A stretch of 10,020 nt of DNA from an uncultured Collinsella sp. (GCA_900554595.1 USHZ01000064.1:1-10020), one strand, 5' to 3'. Counted from the first letter of the stretch, positions 1 to 6,253 are shown. Program-made: numbers and translations. The notes: generated by a model from the letters alone, not told the origin.

Positions 1-52
1 AAGACTACAGCCCCGGCGCCCCGTCCGCCGGCATTCGATAGGCGAGGATCTA

Positions 53-520
53 TTACTTCTCTTCGCGAACTATCATGCGGCCGAGAGCCGCTGTAAAGGG
101 ATCGAGCAGCACGCCAGCGATAACCACAAAGGCCCATCCCTTTGTGACGAGGCCGGCCCAACGCGCGAAGAACGTACGGCCTTCAATCGTTCCGAATCCT
201 CCCTGGAAGGCAATCTCGCCAAAACCAATTACCATAAAAAGGAGCGTGGCACCAATGGCCGTACCGGCGATCTTGTGTGATGCACTCCCCTGCTCAAAAC
301 CAAAAAAGTCCAGGCACATGCCAACTGTCTTCCCAAACAGCGGAAGCGCGCTCAATACCTCGGCGATCACCGTGGCCACGATGAGCTGTCCCCAAAAACC
401 CGTGGAACTCGTCAGGTCCAAACCGGGCGCCCCTTCAATGATGGGAAGAAACGCGCAGAGCAATAGCGGGTTAAAGAAGCCGTTGAGAATATCGATAACG
501 CGCCTGACAGGCAGCTTCAT
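53..520 (-). CDS. Small polytopic membrane protein of unknown function
   Basis: I do not recognise this 155-residue protein. It is strongly hydrophobic, with about four likely membrane segments near residues 11-29, 43-62, 84-107 and 123-146, joined by short loops, and it ends in a charged tail (Arg-Glu-Glu-Lys). There is no signal peptide cleavage pattern, cysteine motif or catalytic signature that I can identify. I chose the ATG at 520 because a GAAAGG ribosome-binding site lies 9 nt upstream. The reading frame stays open to 613, but that extension runs through the terminator hairpin of the preceding gene and is unlikely to be translated. Only about 30 nt separate that terminator from the ATG, leaving little room for a promoter, so expression may depend on read-through from the transporter gene. 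A role as an accessory to the transporter is possible but unsupported. Confidence 0.7.
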   Translation of the reverse strand: MKLPVRRVIDILNGFFNPLLLCAFLPIIEGAPGLDLTSSTGFWGQLIVATVIAEVLSALPLFGKTVGMCLDFFGFEQGSASHKIAGTAIGATLLFMVIGFGEIAFQGGFGTIEGRTFFARWAGLVTKGWAFVVIAGVLLDPFTAALGRMIVREEK

Positions 521-547
521 AGCCGTAAACCTTTCAAAGTCATTGAT

Positions 548-580
548 AGAAAGAGGGCCGCCGGCATATGTCGGCGGCCC
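548..580 (-). terminator. Rho-independent terminator after the MFS transporter gene
   Basis: A GC-rich hairpin pairs 555-565 with 570-580: 11 bp including one wobble pair, with an ATAT-type loop. On the minus strand it is followed by TCTTTCT. It sits 45 nt after the transporter stop codon and marks the probable main end of the acyl-transfer operon. The U-tract is interrupted by C residues, so some read-through into the small membrane protein gene is plausible. Confidence 0.75.
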
Positions 581-625
581 CGATAAAACATGATGGGCGG
601 CAAAGCAACTCAACTACTCGAGCGG

Positions 626-1825
626 TTACTCCGCTTCGCCCTGAGCAGCCATCTTCTCGGCCTCGGCAAGCTGGGCCGGGGTGAGCTTGCGATACTTAAT
701 GGCGCCAAAGACGACACAAGCCGCACAGACAATCATGCCAGCGATGAACTTCTGGTCAATCGTTGCACCAAATGGCGACGTCACGGCCTCAAACACAATG
801 GGAGACAGTGCCATGCCAAAGTTGATGCCGGCCATGCCAATGGCAAGGTTAAACGCACGTCCCTCGGGGGCAGAGTTGCCGGCGGCAAAATTGCCCTCCA
901 GCGGCACGTAGGTCTCCTTGCCCAGCGCAACGACGAAGCCCGCAACGCACAGCACCATAAAGGCGGGCGCAACCAGCGTCAGGCCCAGGCCAACGAGCGT
1001 CACGCCCCACGCAATCGGCATAGCCAGATTCTTAAACTTGGCAAACAACGGGCCGACCAAAAGACCAGCCGCAATGCCGGCAACGGTCATAACGGTAGAG
1101 GCAAGACCGGCCTCCACGGTACCGCCAAAGCCGCGACCCACAACAAGCAGCGAAACGTTGGAGCTGAAGAGCTGGAACGTAAGTACGAACACAAAGCTCA
1201 TGAGCGTGATAATCGCGACCTCTTTAGGCATATTGGCAAACACGTTGACCTTGCGCTTGGGCTCAAGATGACCCTCAGGAAGGCAAACAGCCTCGATCAC
1301 GATGAAAATAATCATGATGAAGTACGCCGCATAGCTGTGGAACCACTCGGCAGAACCCAAGATGCCGGAAACCATCGTCCAGATAATGCCGCCCAGTGCA
1401 ACAAAAGTGGAGTAGATGCCCATGACAAACGAGCGCTGCTTTCCGCCAAAGTAATCCGCGATAAGAGCGTCCGTTGAATTCTGCACGGCACCGAGACCAA
1501 GGCCCATGACAGCAGAAGCCGCTAAGACTTGGCCGAGCGAGTCGTGGAACACCAGCACCGAGGCGCCTGCCAGCATCACGATAATGTGACCGACGAGCGT
1601 CGTCTTCTTCTTGGACACGCGAGAGGCAAGCTGTGAAGAGACGAGCATGGCGGACAGCGCCATCATCAACGGGATGATACCGATAATCATCTGAACGGCA
1701 GCGATGTTCTCGTTGGGAAACGCGGCCGCAACAGAAGCCACGATGGGAACGGGCACGAGCATGCCCATGATGCACATGGCGGCTGCGTAAATGCCCACCA
1801 GGTACTTGATCTTGGTTTTATCCAT
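626..1825 (-). CDS. Major facilitator superfamily transporter
   Basis: This 399-residue integral membrane protein has the length and pattern of a 12-segment MFS permease. Hydrophobic segments fall roughly at residues 8-30, 42-63, 75-96, 100-117, 133-155, 165-185, 203-225, 235-258, 266-285, 288-308, 325-345 and 355-375. A basic loop after segment 2 (Ser-Arg-Val-Ser-Lys-Lys-Lys, near 69-75) corresponds to MFS motif A. The ATG at 1825 has an AAGGA ribosome-binding site 6 nt upstream. It is the last gene of the block, 74 nt after the butyrate kinase gene, with a weak hairpin between them. The context suggests it exports the carboxylate made by the kinase or imports the substrate for the thiolase step. 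The sequence does not show substrate or direction, and a drug-efflux role cannot be excluded. Confidence 0.88.
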   Translation of the reverse strand: MDKTKIKYLVGIYAAAMCIMGMLVPVPIVASVAAAFPNENIAAVQMIIGIIPLMMALSAMLVSSQLASRVSKKKTTLVGHIIVMLAGASVLVFHDSLGQVLAASAVMGLGLGAVQNSTDALIADYFGGKQRSFVMGIYSTFVALGGIIWTMVSGILGSAEWFHSYAAYFIMIIFIVIEAVCLPEGHLEPKRKVNVFANMPKEVAIITLMSFVFVLTFQLFSSNVSLLVVGRGFGGTVEAGLASTVMTVAGIAAGLLVGPLFAKFKNLAMPIAWGVTLVGLGLTLVAPAFMVLCVAGFVVALGKETYVPLEGNFAAGNSAPEGRAFNLAIGMAGINFGMALSPIVFEAVTSPFGATIDQKFIAGMIVCAACVVFGAIKYRKLTPAQLAEAEKMAAQGEAE

Positions 1826-1842
1826 GATCCATCCTTACACTT

Positions 1843-1886
1843 AAAGAAAAGGGTCGGAGCGGCCAGATATCACCAGCGGCCGCCCC
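1843..1886 (-). terminator. Weak intergenic hairpin (partial terminator) between kinase and transporter genes
   Basis: Positions 1856-1864 pair with 1878-1886: 9 bp on the minus-strand RNA with one U-G pair and a 13-nt loop. After a 5-nt gap comes TTTTCTTT. The gap before the U-tract and the large loop make it weaker than the other terminators in the window. It may lower transporter expression relative to the enzymes or define the kinase mRNA 3' end. Confidence 0.4.
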
Positions 1887-1899
1887 AAACACAGCACTA

Positions 1900-3012
1900 T
1901 CAGTCGTTGAATCCGGTGAACACGGGCTCTCCGCTGTACACGAGCGCTTCCTCGACACCATCGAGCACGCGGCAGGCGCCAGACGCCATCGCCTCGAGCT
2001 CGAACTCGCCGGGATAAGCCGACACGGGGGCGATCCAAGAGCAGCATTCCTCAATCGAGGCAACGAGCTCCTTGCTGTGGACCATGCCGCCTCCGAGCAA
2101 GATGCCGTCGACGTCGCCCTTCAGCACACAGGCCATCTCGCCAATCCACTTGCAGATTTGGTAAACCATCGCATCCCAGGCGCGAGCTGCAGCCTTATCG
2201 CCCGCGGCGGCGCGGTCGCACACCTCGATGGCATCGGAGGTACCCAAAAGATCGACAAAACCGCCGGTCTTCATGCAATGGGCGCGAGCGACATCAAGGC
2301 CGTGTTCCGCGGTGTACTTTGCGACCTCGATCGCGGGAACCGATCCGCAGCGCGTCGGTGCCATGGGGCCCTCGCCGCCGACGATGTCGTTGCCGTCCAC
2401 CATCTTGCCCTTAAGATGAGCCGAGATAGAGATGCCGCCGCCGATATGGCAAACGATGAAGTTGCACTCATCATAGGGGCGACCGAGCTTTGCCGCATGG
2501 CGGATGGCAGTCTCTTTGAGATTAAGGGCGTGCAGGTGCACGTTTCGATACACGCCCTTAATGCCCGTCATACGTGCGAGGTCGCACAGTTCGTCGGTAT
2601 CGGGAGGATTCACCACAAAAGAGGGCTTGCCCGTCTTTGAGGCAAACTCACGGGCAATCTGGGGACCCAACTGCGCCGGGTGCTGAATACCATTCGCACC
2701 GACGCGAGCATGCTCGAGCATGACCTCGTTGATGGCATACGTGCCGCCGGGCAACGAAAGCAAGCCGCCGCCGCGACCGACAAATGCATCAAAGTCCTCG
2801 AGCTTCAGGCCCGCCTCCCCCAGTGCTCCAAGAATCAGATCGCAGCGATACGGCATCTGAGCCGAAACCCCATCGAACTGGGCAAGGTCCTTCGCATCGT
2901 GCGCAACGTTCTTGCTGAGCTTGCACTCATCACCCTCAAAAACGCCCACCTTCGTGGAAGTGGAACCCGGGTTGATTACCAGGATGCGCCAGGGAGTCTT
3001 TTTATCGGACAT
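1900..3012 (-). CDS. buk: Butyrate kinase-family carboxylate kinase
   Basis: This cytoplasmic kinase of the ASKHA (acetate/butyrate kinase) superfamily interconverts a short-chain acyl phosphate plus ADP with the carboxylate plus ATP. The 370 residues carry the family landmarks in order: Asn-Pro-Gly-Ser-Thr-Ser-Thr-Lys at 14-21 (phosphate 1), Gly-Arg-Gly-Gly-Gly-Leu at 79-84, a Gly-Ile-Gln-His-Pro-Ala segment near 108-113, HALN near 161-164, His-Ile-Gly-Gly-Gly at 189-193 (phosphate 2), GEGPMAPTRCG at 213-223, and Leu-Leu-Gly-Gly-Gly-Met at 305-310 (adenosine region). The length is slightly above the usual 355-360. An AAGGAGG site lies 8 nt before the ATG and overlaps the end of the phosphotransacetylase gene, whose stop codon is only 3 nt away, so the two are almost certainly translationally coupled. 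Branched or longer acyl phosphates are possible substrates; chain length cannot be read from the sequence. Confidence 0.93.
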   Translation of the reverse strand: MSDKKTPWRILVINPGSTSTKVGVFEGDECKLSKNVAHDAKDLAQFDGVSAQMPYRCDLILGALGEAGLKLEDFDAFVGRGGGLLSLPGGTYAINEVMLEHARVGANGIQHPAQLGPQIAREFASKTGKPSFVVNPPDTDELCDLARMTGIKGVYRNVHLHALNLKETAIRHAAKLGRPYDECNFIVCHIGGGISISAHLKGKMVDGNDIVGGEGPMAPTRCGSVPAIEVAKYTAEHGLDVARAHCMKTGGFVDLLGTSDAIEVCDRAAAGDKAAARAWDAMVYQICKWIGEMACVLKGDVDGILLGGGMVHSKELVASIEECCSWIAPVSAYPGEFELEAMASGACRVLDGVEEALVYSGEPVFTGFND

Positions 3013-3015
3013 ACC

Positions 3016-4023
3016 TTAGGCCTCCTTAAGCGCCTGGGCGCGCACGCAGCTCATCACCACGTTGCCGACGATCTCGTCGACGGGCGCAGAGCGCGAGCAA
3101 TCGCACACGATCTTCTTGAAGCCCTGAAGCATGGGACCGTAGGCATTGGCGCCAGTCAGGTTCTGGATGATCTTGACGCCGATATTGCCCACGTTGATAT
3201 CGGGCCAGATGACCACATTGGCCTGTCCCGCAACAGCAGACTCGCGATGAACCTTCTTGGCCGCAACCTTGGGGTTAATCGCCGAATCAAACTGGAACTC
3301 GCCGTCGATAGCAAGGTCGGGACGGCGATCGTTGGCAATCTCGCGAGCGCGACGTACCTTGTCGACAAGCTCGTTATCCATCGAGCCGTCAGTCGAATGC
3401 GAAAGCAGCGCGCAACGGATATCCCATCCGGTCAGCGAGCGTACCGTTTCGCTCGACGAAATCGCAATCGAAGCAAGCTCCTCGCTCGTGGGGTCAACGC
3501 AAACGGCGGAATCGCCAAAAGCCAAAAGGCCGCCTTCGCCGCCGTTCCAGTTGGGAATGTCGGCGATACCGCACGAGCTCACGGTGTCCACCCCGTCGGC
3601 AAGGCCGACGATGGTCTGACCCGCCAGGATGATGTCGCCCGTGGCGTTATCGATGCCGGCGAACATTACGTCGACATCGCCGAGCACCTGTAAAATCAGG
3701 GCGCGCTCAAGCGGACGCGTCATACGGCGCGCGGCGCCCTTGGGCTTAAACTTGCAATCCGGATGCGAAAGGTAGCGCTCGCAGCAGGCGGCGTTCGCCT
3801 CCTCGTCGGTCACATCGACAATCTCGATGCCGTCAAGGGAGATACCACGCTCGTCGGCAAGCTCCTTGAGCTTACTGCCGTCGCCGACCAGCACGCATTC
3901 GGCAAGATGCTCGGCGGCGATCTTTGCGACCGCCTGCATCATGGTCTCGTTTTCGCCCTCGGGAAAAGCAACGCGCATAGGCTTGGCGGCAGCCCGCTCG
4001 CGCAGGGTCTGCATCAGGTCCAT
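3016..4023 (-). CDS. pta: Phosphate acetyl/acyltransferase (Pta/Ptb family)
   Basis: This 335-residue enzyme of the phosphate acetyl/butyryltransferase family catalyses acyl-CoA + Pi to acyl phosphate + CoA. The length matches the short, single-domain Pta class (about 330) better than Ptb (about 300). The start has the family pattern Arg-Val-Ala-Phe-Pro-Glu-Gly-Glu (17-24). The C-terminal signature Tyr-Gly-Pro-Met-Leu-Gln-Gly (295-301) is followed by Asp-Cys-Ser-Arg (308-311) and Asp316. Ser310, Arg311 and Asp316 fit the catalytic Ser-Arg-Asp set of the Methanosarcina enzyme. The usual 'KPVNDLSRG' reads 'KKIVCDCSRSA' here, an unusual variant. The gene starts 5 nt after the ACP stop; its GGAG site lies inside the last ACP codons, indicating coupling. 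It feeds acyl phosphate to the downstream kinase. Whether it takes acyl-CoA, acyl-ACP or both is open. Confidence 0.88.
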   Translation of the reverse strand: MDLMQTLRERAAAKPMRVAFPEGENETMMQAVAKIAAEHLAECVLVGDGSKLKELADERGISLDGIEIVDVTDEEANAACCERYLSHPDCKFKPKGAARRMTRPLERALILQVLGDVDVMFAGIDNATGDIILAGQTIVGLADGVDTVSSCGIADIPNWNGGEGGLLAFGDSAVCVDPTSEELASIAISSSETVRSLTGWDIRCALLSHSTDGSMDNELVDKVRRAREIANDRRPDLAIDGEFQFDSAINPKVAAKKVHRESAVAGQANVVIWPDINVGNIGVKIIQNLTGANAYGPMLQGFKKIVCDCSRSAPVDEIVGNVVMSCVRAQALKEA

Positions 4024-4028
4024 GGCAG

Positions 4029-4262
4029 CTACTCCATCTCTTCGGCAGTGCGCTCGATAAGCTCGCCGACGGTCTTCATGACCATGACCTCGCGAACGGG
4101 GACCTCGGCATCGAGCTCGTTCTCGATCATGGAGGTCAGTGCGATCATCTTCATCGAGCCCTTGCCCAGGGTCTCAAACGTCGTCTCGGGAGTCACATCG
4201 CCGTCATAGTTGTAAGCGGACTTGGCAAAATCGCAGATCTGCTGAGTGAGTTCTTCGTTCAT
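4029..4262 (-). CDS. Acyl carrier protein
   Basis: This 77-residue acidic protein has the size and layout of a stand-alone carrier protein of the phosphopantetheine-binding family. Leu-Gly-Lys-Gly-Ser-Met at 32-37 puts the likely attachment serine at residue 36, the same number as in E. coli AcpP. The usual Asp-Ser-Leu is Gly-Ser-Met here. The following helix (Lys-Met-Ile-Ala-Leu...Ile-Glu-Asn-Glu-Leu) and the later Val-Pro-Val-Arg-Glu segment fit helices II and III. The ATG at 4262 has AAAGG 8 nt upstream. It lies downstream of a hairpin separating it from the DUF35 gene and is coupled to pta. It probably carries an acyl thioester between the thiolase complex and Pta. Its serine would be modified by the PPTase encoded at 7082-7771 or by a housekeeping AcpS elsewhere. 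It is unlikely to be the housekeeping fatty-acid ACP given its neighbours. Confidence 0.85.
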   Translation of the reverse strand: MNEELTQQICDFAKSAYNYDGDVTPETTFETLGKGSMKMIALTSMIENELDAEVPVREVMVMKTVGELIERTAEEME

Positions 4263-4280
4263 GATGGTGCCTTTCTAAGA

Positions 4281-4331
4281 TAAAAAGAGGGGCGGCCACG
4301 GCGGGCTGGAGACATGGGTCCCGCCGTGGCC
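4281..4331 (-). terminator. Strong hairpin terminator or attenuator inside the acyl-transfer operon
   Basis: Positions 4294-4305 pair perfectly with 4320-4331: 12 bp, nearly all GC, with a 14-nt loop. On the minus strand the stem is followed by GCCCCTC and then TTTTT. It lies in the 104-nt gap between the DUF35 stop and the ACP start, while the other gaps in the block are 3-74 nt. Only about 20 nt remain between the U-tract and the ACP ATG, too little for a promoter, so the ACP, Pta and kinase genes are probably reached by read-through or regulated antitermination. The 7-nt spacer before the U-run makes termination incomplete. Confidence 0.7.
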
Positions 4332-4366
4332 TAAGAGAGGAATCGAATTGTTAAAAGGGTGAAAGC

Positions 4367-4789
4367 CTAGTCGTCAAGCTCAAACGTGAGCTCTTTGTAG
4401 CCCGGTCGGTCGATAACCTTGGCATGGACGCCAACGGTCTCGCCCGCCATGAGCTTGGCGCGGATCTCGGGGGCCTTCTTCTTGGTAATGCCGTAGATGA
4501 CGTAGGTGTACTGAGAACCCTCGTCAATATCGACGGCGCCGTAGGCGTACTTGCCATACTCCTTGAGGTAGGGCTTGTCGTTCTGCGGACCAGGCAGGGT
4601 AAAATCGATCAGATGACCGTGACCGGAAACCTGGACCCAATCGGTCTTGTGGTAGCCGCAGGCATTGCAGGCAAGGTGGGGCGGAAACTCGACGGCTCCG
4701 CACTCGGGGCACTGGCGCGCCCAATAGATGCCCTCTTCAAGACCCGTGTAGAACTTCTTGACCACGGGCTCCATATCTTTGAGTTGCAT
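4367..4789 (-). CDS. DUF35 Zn-ribbon / OB-fold protein, thiolase partner
   Basis: This 140-residue protein has the DUF35 architecture: a short N-terminal helix, a rubredoxin-like zinc ribbon and a C-terminal OB-fold (about residues 52-138). The zinc ribbon is directly visible as Cys27-x2-Cys30 and Cys41-x2-Cys44, with the family Pro-Pro between them. Known members bind thiolase-fold enzymes: PhlB with PhlC in phloroglucinol acylation, the archaeal protein joining acetoacetyl-CoA thiolase to HMG-CoA synthase, and the ChsH2 domain with the Ltp2 aldolase. They help position acyl carriers rather than catalyse on their own. The gene is 38 nt downstream of the thiolase gene, with AAGGAG 7 nt before its ATG, so a complex of the two products is the natural reading. 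In this operon it might also dock the ACP, which is inference. Confidence 0.9.
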   Translation of the reverse strand: MQLKDMEPVVKKFYTGLEEGIYWARQCPECGAVEFPPHLACNACGYHKTDWVQVSGHGHLIDFTLPGPQNDKPYLKEYGKYAYGAVDIDEGSQYTYVIYGITKKKAPEIRAKLMAGETVGVHAKVIDRPGYKELTFELDD

Positions 4790-4827
4790 GAGAATACTCC
4801 TTATGGGAAATCGAAAACCGCGGTCGC

Positions 4828-6093
4828 TTAGGCGACGGTACGAAGGATCTGGCAGCGCACGTTCTGAGAACCGCCAAAACCGCGCAGGAAGGCCGTCTCG
4901 GGAACCTTCTTCATCTGGGTTGCACCGGCGACGCCACGCATTTGCTTAACGGCCTCGACGATATCGGCGATGCCGGATGCGCCATGAGCGTGGCCGAAGT
5001 TGCAACGGCCACCGTGCGGGTTGATGGGCTTATCGCCATCAAAAGCGGTGCGGCCATCGATCGCATACTTCCAAGCCTCGCCGCGCGGAATATAGCCGCA
5101 CTCCTCAGCCGAGACGATCTCGGAAGCCAGGAAGAAGTCATTGCACATGAACAGGTCGATCTCGTCGGGGCTCACGCCGGTAAGGTCGTAGACCTGCTTG
5201 GCGGCAAGCTCGGTAGCCCAGTGCTCATTGTGAAGCAGGCCGGCCTCGACGGCAGAGGCGCCCGTGCCCAGAACCTCAATAGGTGCATACGGGACACCCA
5301 TGGCCTTGGCCTTCTCCGTGGGCATCACGACAACAGCTGCGGCACCGTCGCACTTCTTCTCGAAGCCGGTAACGCGCAGGTACTGCGTAACGCGCGGGTT
5401 ATACATGCTCTTGAGATACTCGTCGGCGGTATCGAACCCAGCTGCCTTCGCATCCTCCTCGACCGTGGTCTCATACCACGCAAGGGGATTCAGGACGGCG
5501 CCGCGGCGAAGGCTCTTGGTAAGGCCGTTCAGGGCGTCATCGATCTGATCGGCGGTAAGGTCGTACTGCATCGAATACTCGTTGATCCAGTTGTCGAACG
5601 ACACGCCGAAGGCGCCATCGAGCGGACGACCATAAGCGCGGTCATAAATCTTATCGAGCGAGGGAATCATGACGTCGAGCGTAAAGTCCTGACGGATATG
5701 GGAGGGCATATGCTCGACGGGAAGAGTCGAAGCCAAATCGCAGGCACCCGTAAGAACAACATCGTAGGCACCGGAGGCGACTGCCATCACGGCCTGCTCA
5801 AGGGCGACGTAGCCCGTGCAGCAAGCCTCGGAATGATGGACGGAGCCCTTGGCACGAACGCCAAACCAATCGGCAACCTGCATGTTGGGGGTAATGCAAT
5901 CGCCAACGAGATACGGATTGGCGCTGCCGTGATAGAAAAAGTCGATATCGCGGGGCTCAAGACCGGCATCGGCAATTGCCTCGAGGGCCGCATAGCCAAA
6001 CGCCTCGCCCTCGCCAATGCCCTGGGTCTCGGGATGCTCCTCAAAATCCTTGAACGGGGTGCAGCCTACGCCTACAATCGAGACGCTGCGCAT
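4828..6093 (-). CDS. Thiolase-fold acyltransferase (SCP-x/PhlC-like)
   Basis: This thiolase-superfamily enzyme either condenses or cleaves beta-keto acyl thioesters, or acylates another carbon nucleophile. Numbered from the ATG at 6093 (421 residues), the N-terminus Met-Arg-Ser-Val-Ser-Ile-Val-Gly-Val-Gly matches where such proteins begin. The nucleophile is probably Cys91 in Ser-Glu-Ala-Cys-Cys-Thr-Gly. Cys-Asp-Gly-Ala-Ala-Ala (248-253) is a typical thiolase segment. Asn-Asp-Phe-Phe (318-321) replaces the NEAF/HDCF loop, and Gly-His-Ala-His-Gly-Ala-Ser-Gly (367-374) supplies the catalytic His368. The second cysteine of classical degradative thiolases is absent: the equivalent loop reads Arg-Gly-Phe-Gly-Gly. 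An in-frame GTG at 6114 is an alternative start with AGGA 11 nt upstream. It is the first gene of the block, followed by its DUF35 partner. An aldolase function (as in Ltp2) is less likely because the cysteine is kept. Confidence 0.88.
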   Translation of the reverse strand: MRSVSIVGVGCTPFKDFEEHPETQGIGEGEAFGYAALEAIADAGLEPRDIDFFYHGSANPYLVGDCITPNMQVADWFGVRAKGSVHHSEACCTGYVALEQAVMAVASGAYDVVLTGACDLASTLPVEHMPSHIRQDFTLDVMIPSLDKIYDRAYGRPLDGAFGVSFDNWINEYSMQYDLTADQIDDALNGLTKSLRRGAVLNPLAWYETTVEEDAKAAGFDTADEYLKSMYNPRVTQYLRVTGFEKKCDGAAAVVVMPTEKAKAMGVPYAPIEVLGTGASAVEAGLLHNEHWATELAAKQVYDLTGVSPDEIDLFMCNDFFLASEIVSAEECGYIPRGEAWKYAIDGRTAFDGDKPINPHGGRCNFGHAHGASGIADIVEAVKQMRGVAGATQMKKVPETAFLRGFGGSQNVRCQILRTVA

Positions 6094-6120
6094 GTTCTTT
6101 CCGAGCGTAACCACTGAATA

Positions 6121-6139
6121 TCACATCCTAATCATGTGA
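6121..6139. promoter_or_regulatory. Dyad TCACAT-N7-ATGTGA just before the thiolase gene
   Basis: A perfect 6-bp inverted repeat (6121-6126 and 6134-6139) lies close upstream of both possible thiolase starts. As DNA it could be a second operator. As RNA it would be a small hairpin whose loop holds the AGG used as ribosome-binding site if the GTG at 6114 is the start. It could therefore modulate translation. Confidence 0.4.
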
Positions 6140-6145
6140 AGGTGT

Positions 6146-6206
6146 ACGGAGTGATGGCGCAGTCCAGCCGCGAGCGAAGGTGAGAGAGCGCTCGCGGCTT
6201 TTCCGT
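6146..6206 (-). promoter_or_regulatory. Structured 5' leader of the thiolase operon
   Basis: Positions 6166-6176 pair perfectly with 6189-6199 (11 bp, 12-nt loop). An outer helix pairs 6146-6150 with 6202-6206, enclosing the hairpin and a single-stranded stretch of 15 nt. In the minus-strand transcript no U-tract follows, so it is not a terminator for the operon. On the plus strand TTTT follows the stem, but there is no plus-strand gene to terminate. It may be an mRNA stability element or an unclassified cis-regulatory RNA; it does not match any riboswitch consensus I can recall. Confidence 0.45.
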
Positions 6207-6219
6207 GCCGTCACACGTT

Positions 6220-6245
6220 GAACTACTGCAGTGGTTCTTTTGAAC
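6220..6245. promoter_or_regulatory. Candidate TetR-type operator with three GAAC/GTTC half-sites
   Basis: Positions 6220-6237 form an 18-bp palindrome around CTGCAG in which 16 of 18 bases are symmetric (GAAC-N10-GTTC outer half-sites). A further GAAC at 6242-6245 forms a second, overlapping GTTC-TTTT-GAAC dyad. The size and symmetry are typical of TetR-family operators. The site lies about 130 bp upstream of the thiolase start and just downstream of the best -10 candidate, where a bound repressor would block transcription. The TetR gene at 6436-7053 is the obvious candidate for binding it; this is inference. Confidence 0.6.
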
Positions 6246-6253
6246 GTAGCTTT

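Noticed and set aside
13..31. GC hairpin (13-18 with 26-31) beyond the small membrane protein gene
   Set aside because: Only 6 bp, with no U-tract on the minus strand; not convincing as a terminator.
1900..6093. Standard butyrate-production operon
   Set aside because: The kinase is of the butyrate kinase family, but the acyl-CoA dehydrogenase, Etf, hydroxybutyryl-CoA dehydrogenase and crotonase genes are absent, and the phosphotransferase looks Pta-like rather than Ptb-like.
590..6117. Long plus-strand open frames at 590-1477, 2680-3693 and 4942-6117 lying antisense to the operon genes
   Set aside because: They mirror well-supported minus-strand genes, have low-complexity His/Arg/Asn/Gly-rich translations with no family motifs, and arise because GC-rich codon bias removes stops from the antisense frame.
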